Shown: in pieces, positions 62,001 through 64,000 of the stretch
How positions within the stretch are numbered: the first letter of the stretch is position 1
Layout: every line of letters begins with the position of its first letter
NCBI GenBank assembly: GCA_026874595.1
Contig: CM049310.1
Location: 25,405,058-25,469,057 of the forward strand
DNA length: 64,000 nucleotides
DNA from: Sipunculus nudus
Lineage: Eukaryota > Annelida > Sipuncula > Golfingiida > Sipunculidae
Direction of reading: 5' to 3'
Notes under the pieces: generated by a model
Databases searched by the model: none
Seen by the model: the letters and a program-made list of their open reading frames with translations, nothing else
Told to the model about the DNA's origin: nothing
Translations under genes and position numbers: made by a program

Positions 62001-63180
62001 TCTGTATTAGTAACGTAAACATTACAGAGGGTTCCATAATAGTGAGGTAAACATGACAGAGGGTTCTTTAATAGTGAGATGAACATAACAGAGGGTTCCA
62101 TAATAGTGAGGTAAACATTACAGAGGGATCCATAATAGTGAGGTGAACATTACAGAGGGTTCCATAATAGTGAGGTGAACATAATAGATGGTTCCATAAC
62201 AGTAAGGTGAACATAACAGAGGGTTCCATAATAGTAAGGTGAACATAACAGAGGGTTCCATAATAGTAAGGTGAACATAACAGAGGGTTCCATAATAGTA
62301 AGGTGAACATAACAGAGGGTTCCATAATAGTAAGGTGAACAAAACAGAGGGTTCCAGAATAGTGAGATGAACATAACAGAGGGTTCCGTAATAGTAAGAT
62401 GAACATAACAGAGGGTTCTGTAATAGTGAGGTGAACATAAGAGAGGGTTCTGTATTAGTAAGGTAAACATTACAGATGGTTCCATAATAGTGAGGTGAAC
62501 ATAACAGAGGGTTCCCTAATAGTAAGGTGAACATAACAGAGGGTTCCATAATAGTGAGGTGAACATTACAGAGGGTTCAGTAATAGTAAGGTGAACATAA
62601 CAGAGGGTTCCGTAATAGTGAGGTGAACATAACAGAGGGATCCGTAATATTAAGGTAAACATTACCGAGGGTTCCATAATAGTGAGGTGAACATTACAGA
62701 GGGTTCCGTAATATTAAGGTGAACATAACAGAGGGTTCCAAAATAGTGAGTAAATATTACAGGGTTCCGTAATAGTAAGATAAACATTACAGAGGAGCCC
62801 ATAACAGGAAGGCGCCCATTACTGAGAGTTGGCCTTAAAGGTTTCCCTGTATATTGTTTGGATAATCATCCTTAAGATGGCTTTATTTAATAAAAGTGAA
62901 AGTTTTTTTAACAGAAAATGTAAGAAAAGTATTCTTTAAAAGAGGAAAACAAATTACTTTTAAAAGTACCAAGAGTCAGCACTGGAGGCAAATTTAATCA
63001 TTTACATCTGATGTAGTTTACTACAAACATGCTTCTCTCACCTCTTTGTTTCCAGACTTTTTCCTCTTCAGATAAGGTCTGAAGTCATCTCCATGTCTCA
63101 GGAAGTAGTAGTAAGATATCAGTCTATCCAGCGGGTCACGTATCACGTTGATGTAGATGGGGCGCTGAACAACACCAAAC
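37825..63180 (-). CDS. HS2ST1: Heparan sulfate 2-O-sulfotransferase, last four exons (5' part outside window)
   Basis: A Golgi type II membrane enzyme that moves sulfate from PAPS to the 2-O position of iduronate (or glucuronate) in heparan sulfate. In transcript order the exons are 63180-63042, 45973-45876, 41019-40862 and 38045-37825; phases join exactly and give 204 complete codons to TGA 37827-37825, a little over half of the usual length of about 356. Visible landmarks: [18 protein letters not shown] with the Arg and Ser that contact the PAPS 3'-phosphate in known structures; four Cys ([19 protein letters not shown]) that form two disulfides in the vertebrate enzyme; LPRFF; and KKSHLRKT. 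The SYYYFLR-GDD motif favours HS2ST over uronyl 2-sulfotransferase. The N-terminal anchor, the 5'-phosphosulfate loop and the catalytic His lie beyond 64000. Confidence 0.95.
38080..39350 (-). repeat. Composite repeat, family C, three monomers
   Basis: One end has CTTGGCACTGCAGGTGCC next to ATAGTATCC; the other has CTTTGTCTGGGGATAC. Between are three monomers of roughly 310-340 bases with AGGTGGCGCCACCTGTTTCC (exact palindrome at 38713 and 39018, a variant near 38385) and TTCAAGGTCAAGG. The element starts about 35 bases upstream of the HS2ST last-exon acceptor. A second copy lies at 53460-55510. Strand is nominal. Confidence 0.7.
39351..40861. other. HS2ST intron remainder, nothing recognised
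   Basis: Unique-looking AT-rich sequence with C-rich patches (40175-40235, 40650). No ORF or repeat can be supported. Confidence 0.5.
40862..41019 (-). CDS. HS2ST1: HS2ST exon with VVGVTEEL
   Basis: The acceptor is gtttgtag and the donor gttggt, phase 2 to phase 1. It reads [50 protein letters not shown]. Vertebrate HS2ST has the same GSRWA, VGVTEEL and LEAALPRFF blocks. Confidence 0.94.
41088..42290 (-). repeat. Family A repeat, complete copy in an HS2ST intron
   Basis: Read on the minus strand it opens TTTTAGCTCAGCTGACTGAA with the terminal hairpin (42247-42288), then GTCCGTCGTCCGTCCGGCC. It has four or five monomers and GGTGGCGCCACC at 41932, and ends at about 41090 with the TGACCCCTGGGTCACTTG terminus, about 70 bases upstream of the exon at 41019. 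It is very similar to the inverted copy at 20693-22050. Confidence 0.75.
42294..44908 (-). repeat. Family A-ended composite repeat with distinct middle
   Basis: The far terminus (on the minus strand CAGCTGAGCGTCGTGACCC) lies at about 42300-42326, and the hairpin terminus with TTTTAGCTCAGCTGACTATA at about 44870-44908. The part 43600-44800 consists of two monomers sharing TTTACAAA(A/G)TGCATTATG and GATATTAGGCAGTC. The part 42340-43400 is AT-rich and has no visible repeat; it may be a separate insertion. Confidence 0.5.
44909..45637 (-). repeat. Family A repeat, truncated copy
   Basis: Two monomers carry exact GGTGGCGCCACC (44914 and 45251). A GACAGACG tract (45524-45580) is followed by the hairpin terminus at about 45600-45637. 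It directly abuts the previous element, and the GTGACCC terminus is missing. Confidence 0.65.
45876..45973 (-). CDS. HS2ST1: HS2ST exon with the two Cys pairs
   Basis: The acceptor is tctttaaag and the donor gtgagt, phase 0 to phase 2, 98 bases. [19 protein letters not shown] is followed by [14 protein letters not shown]. The four Cys have exactly the vertebrate spacing. Confidence 0.94.
45974..49740. other. HS2ST large intron, left part
   Basis: This is the 3' end of a 17-kb intron. It contains a (GACA)n tract (about 46376-46430). The rest is unique-looking; the ORFs of 60-110 codons (for example 48272-48604) match no family I know. Confidence 0.5.
49745..50032 (-). mobile_element. tRNA-derived SINE
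   Basis: On the minus strand the head is tRNA-like: a CCGGCTTCTGTGGCTCAG start, A-box-like TGGCTCAGGGGTAGAGCGC and B box GTTCGAATCTC, spanning about 50030-49954. A non-tRNA body follows to about 49745, with GTTTTTCACTCACAAACG. The anticodon region is not a clean loop and the acceptor stem pairs poorly, so this is not a working tRNA. A decayed relative is at 10556-10776. Confidence 0.75.
50033..51520. other. HS2ST intron, nothing recognised
   Basis: Unique-looking sequence with no supportable gene or repeat. Confidence 0.45.
51525..52110. repeat. 50-bp minisatellite, about 11-12 copies
   Basis: Units of about 50 bases: AATACTGAAAGTGACAAAAA, GACAACACTCTGAGAGCATA, CACCCCCACC. The spacing between AATACTGAAA starts is 50 (for example 51861 and 51911). 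Copies differ at several sites; a two-unit higher-order repeat is visible between about 51720 and 51960. Confidence 0.9.
52111..53459. other. HS2ST intron, nothing recognised
   Basis: No gene or repeat can be supported. Confidence 0.45.
53460..55510. repeat. Composite repeat, family C, with nested family B insertion
   Basis: It starts with CTAGAATTTCTTGGCACTGC and ATAGTATCC, as at 38080, and ends near CTTTTTCTGGGGATA at about 55500. Monomers carry GATATGAGCAATTTTCAC, CACAAAAACGATTGCAGATGG and GATGGAGGTA. The run is interrupted at 53891-54545 by a family B element. Confidence 0.65.
53891..54545 (+). repeat. Family B repeat nested in family C
   Basis: It starts ACTAGATGTGTTGGAACGAC and ends GGCGGGGGCATAAAA, the same ends as 2850-4560. 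It has three monomers with GAACTCGATCTGTAA-type cores. The sequence on either side (CATTAATTTATTCTACA / GGAAGGTAGGTGGCACCA) rejoins into one family C monomer. Confidence 0.75.
55511..57992. other. HS2ST intron, nothing recognised
   Basis: AT-rich sequence with short chance ORFs only. Confidence 0.45.
58001..58842. mobile_element. Non-autonomous hAT-like transposon with 8-bp TSD
   Basis: CACAGGAT occurs directly before (57993-58000) and directly after (58843-58850) the element, an 8-bp target-site duplication. The ends are TAGGGTTGG and CCAACACTA, inverted repeats with one mismatch of the TAGNGTTGG type seen in hAT elements. Subterminal regions are rich in GATATC and TATCGCGATA. No transposase frame is present. 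Confidence 0.9.
58974..58993. repeat. Poly-G run
   Basis: About 20 consecutive G, after CATGG. Confidence 0.9.
58994..61329. other. HS2ST intron, nothing recognised
   Basis: No repeat or exon could be identified; the ORFs at 59696-59986 and 60957-61145 are unsupported. Confidence 0.45.
61330..62815. repeat. 32-bp minisatellite, more than 40 copies
   Basis: The unit is GGTTCCATAATAGTGAGGTG + AACATAACAGAG (32 bases). It is clean from about 61430 to 62800 (about 43 units); the left flank (61330-61430) has shorter, degenerate GAGAGGTGAACATAA units. Variants at fixed sites (GTGAGG/GTAAGG, CCATAA/CCGTAA/CTGTAT) mix along the array. It lies about 230 bases from the HS2ST exon at 63042. Confidence 0.95.
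63042..63180 (-). CDS. HS2ST1: HS2ST exon with the PAPS-binding IRDP..SYYYFLR motif
   Basis: The acceptor is ttctacag at 63181-63188 (minus strand) and the donor gtgaga; 139 bases, entered in phase 2, leaving in phase 0. It reads [46 protein letters not shown]. The next exon continues SFDEC, as in the vertebrate protein (KTFDEC). Confidence 0.96.
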
Positions 63181-64000
63181 CTGTAGAAAAATTCAGACAG
63201 ACAATCACATTTCTGTGGCTTCACTTTTATCAGACTTCCAGCCAGGCCTCTAATGAGACCAGCAAGGAACGTGCAAGTTTTTAACAATAAAAAAAAATAT
63301 GTAGGGTTACCATGGTCACAACACATTGGCCAGCATCTTTTTTATACATATCACGATTCATCTGACAAAAGAATGTCTGTGGTTTAATGTACAGCCCACC
63401 AGGTGGAGTTATAGTTCACCTTGTATGGGTCGGCACACACAGACTTAAAACCATTAACAAAGAAATCATCAAGATTCAGAAATATTAATATACTGCAGCA
63501 TCACCACTGAAGGTGTCCCAGCATCCTCTAATCCTCGATATGATCAACAAAGAGCTGCTGATTTCAAGTCTGTTCATGTTTTAATGTTGATGCACCAGAC
63601 ACATTTATGCTGGTTTGATTTCCCCCGACAGACATTGAGTGTAGAGCTGTACCTTAAGAAGAAGACCTTGTGAAGGCGACTGTATAAATGGTTTTTAATA
63701 ATCTGCACAAAACAACTTATCATACAATACAGTGCTCCACAAACAAAAGTAGAAACAGAGCTAAATTCATGAATTTATAATACAGTTGTACTTCAGGACC
63801 TATATTAATCTTCTATGGTAATTTTACTCATCACTGAAGTTGTTATACAGTAAATAAACATTAATATGCATAATCTTGGACTAATCTTTTTTTCCTTAGA
63901 GGAGTAACCTAATGACTCTTTGACAATTAACTGATACTGACTAATAAGTGTTCTTTATTTAAAAAAGGTAAAATGTTAAGAGAAAATTTATCTCTAACTT
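63181..64000. other. HS2ST intron reaching the window edge
   Basis: I looked for the preceding exon (the FxHGH catalytic-His region) on the minus strand and did not find it. The sequence is AT-rich with no clear repeat. Confidence 0.5.

Noticed and set aside
61339-62549. Several overlapping minus-strand ORFs of 85-172 codons as a repeat-protein gene
   Set aside because: They are products of a stop-free 32-bp minisatellite, lie in an HS2ST intron, and read equally well in three frames. I report the array, not a gene.
61330-62815. A CRISPR array
   Set aside because: Units are contiguous with no unique spacers, in an animal intron.
63042-63180. Uronyl 2-sulfotransferase instead of HS2ST
   Set aside because: SYYYFLRxGDD, the four-Cys spacing, LEAALPRFF and the YEKI-P C terminus match HS2ST.

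Overview
This is animal genomic DNA: genes are split by short-consensus GT-AG introns, the sequence is AT-rich, and it carries many microsatellites, minisatellites and interspersed repeats. The protein families (DSL Notch ligands, a CR1-like LINE, heparan sulfate 2-O-sulfotransferase) are metazoan. Several repeat families look molluscan: elements with GTCCGTCC tracts, an AGCTCAGCTGACT terminal hairpin and an internal GGTGGCGCCACC. My best guess is a bivalve or another lophotrochozoan; this is inference, not proof.

Layout. Positions 1-5163 (+) hold the 3' half of a Delta-type DSL ligand gene (copy A): the last bases of one EGF exon, EGF repeats 2-6, a transmembrane exon and the cytoplasmic exon. 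About 7 kb of repeat-rich intergenic DNA follows. Positions 12591-27828 (+) hold a complete paralogous DSL ligand gene (copy B) in 11 coding exons that join without a break into 606 residues: signal peptide, MNNL/C2-like N-terminal domain, DSL domain, six EGF repeats, one transmembrane helix and a 120-residue tail. Its first intron contains a decayed CR1-like LINE (about 13.68-18.35 kb, PHD and SGNH-esterase ORF1, endonuclease-RT ORF2). About 10 kb of intergenic DNA (27.8-37.8 kb) contains a 1.2-kb TIR element with a 5-bp target-site duplication and a perfect 76-bp palindrome. From 37825 to 63180 (-) lie the last four coding exons of a heparan sulfate 2-O-sulfotransferase gene; its 5' exons are beyond the right edge. 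Its introns hold composite repeats, a tRNA-derived SINE, a hAT-like element with an 8-bp target-site duplication, and two minisatellites (50 bp and 32 bp units).

How the genes relate. The two DSL genes are a tandem segmental duplication: exon lengths, intron phases and stretches of intron sequence match, while later repeat insertions differ between copies. DSL ligands act in trans on Notch at the cell surface; the sulfotransferase modifies heparan sulfate in the Golgi. I see no direct functional link beyond neighbourhood. The two loci converge. No CRISPR, bacterial operon, rRNA or intact tRNA gene is present.
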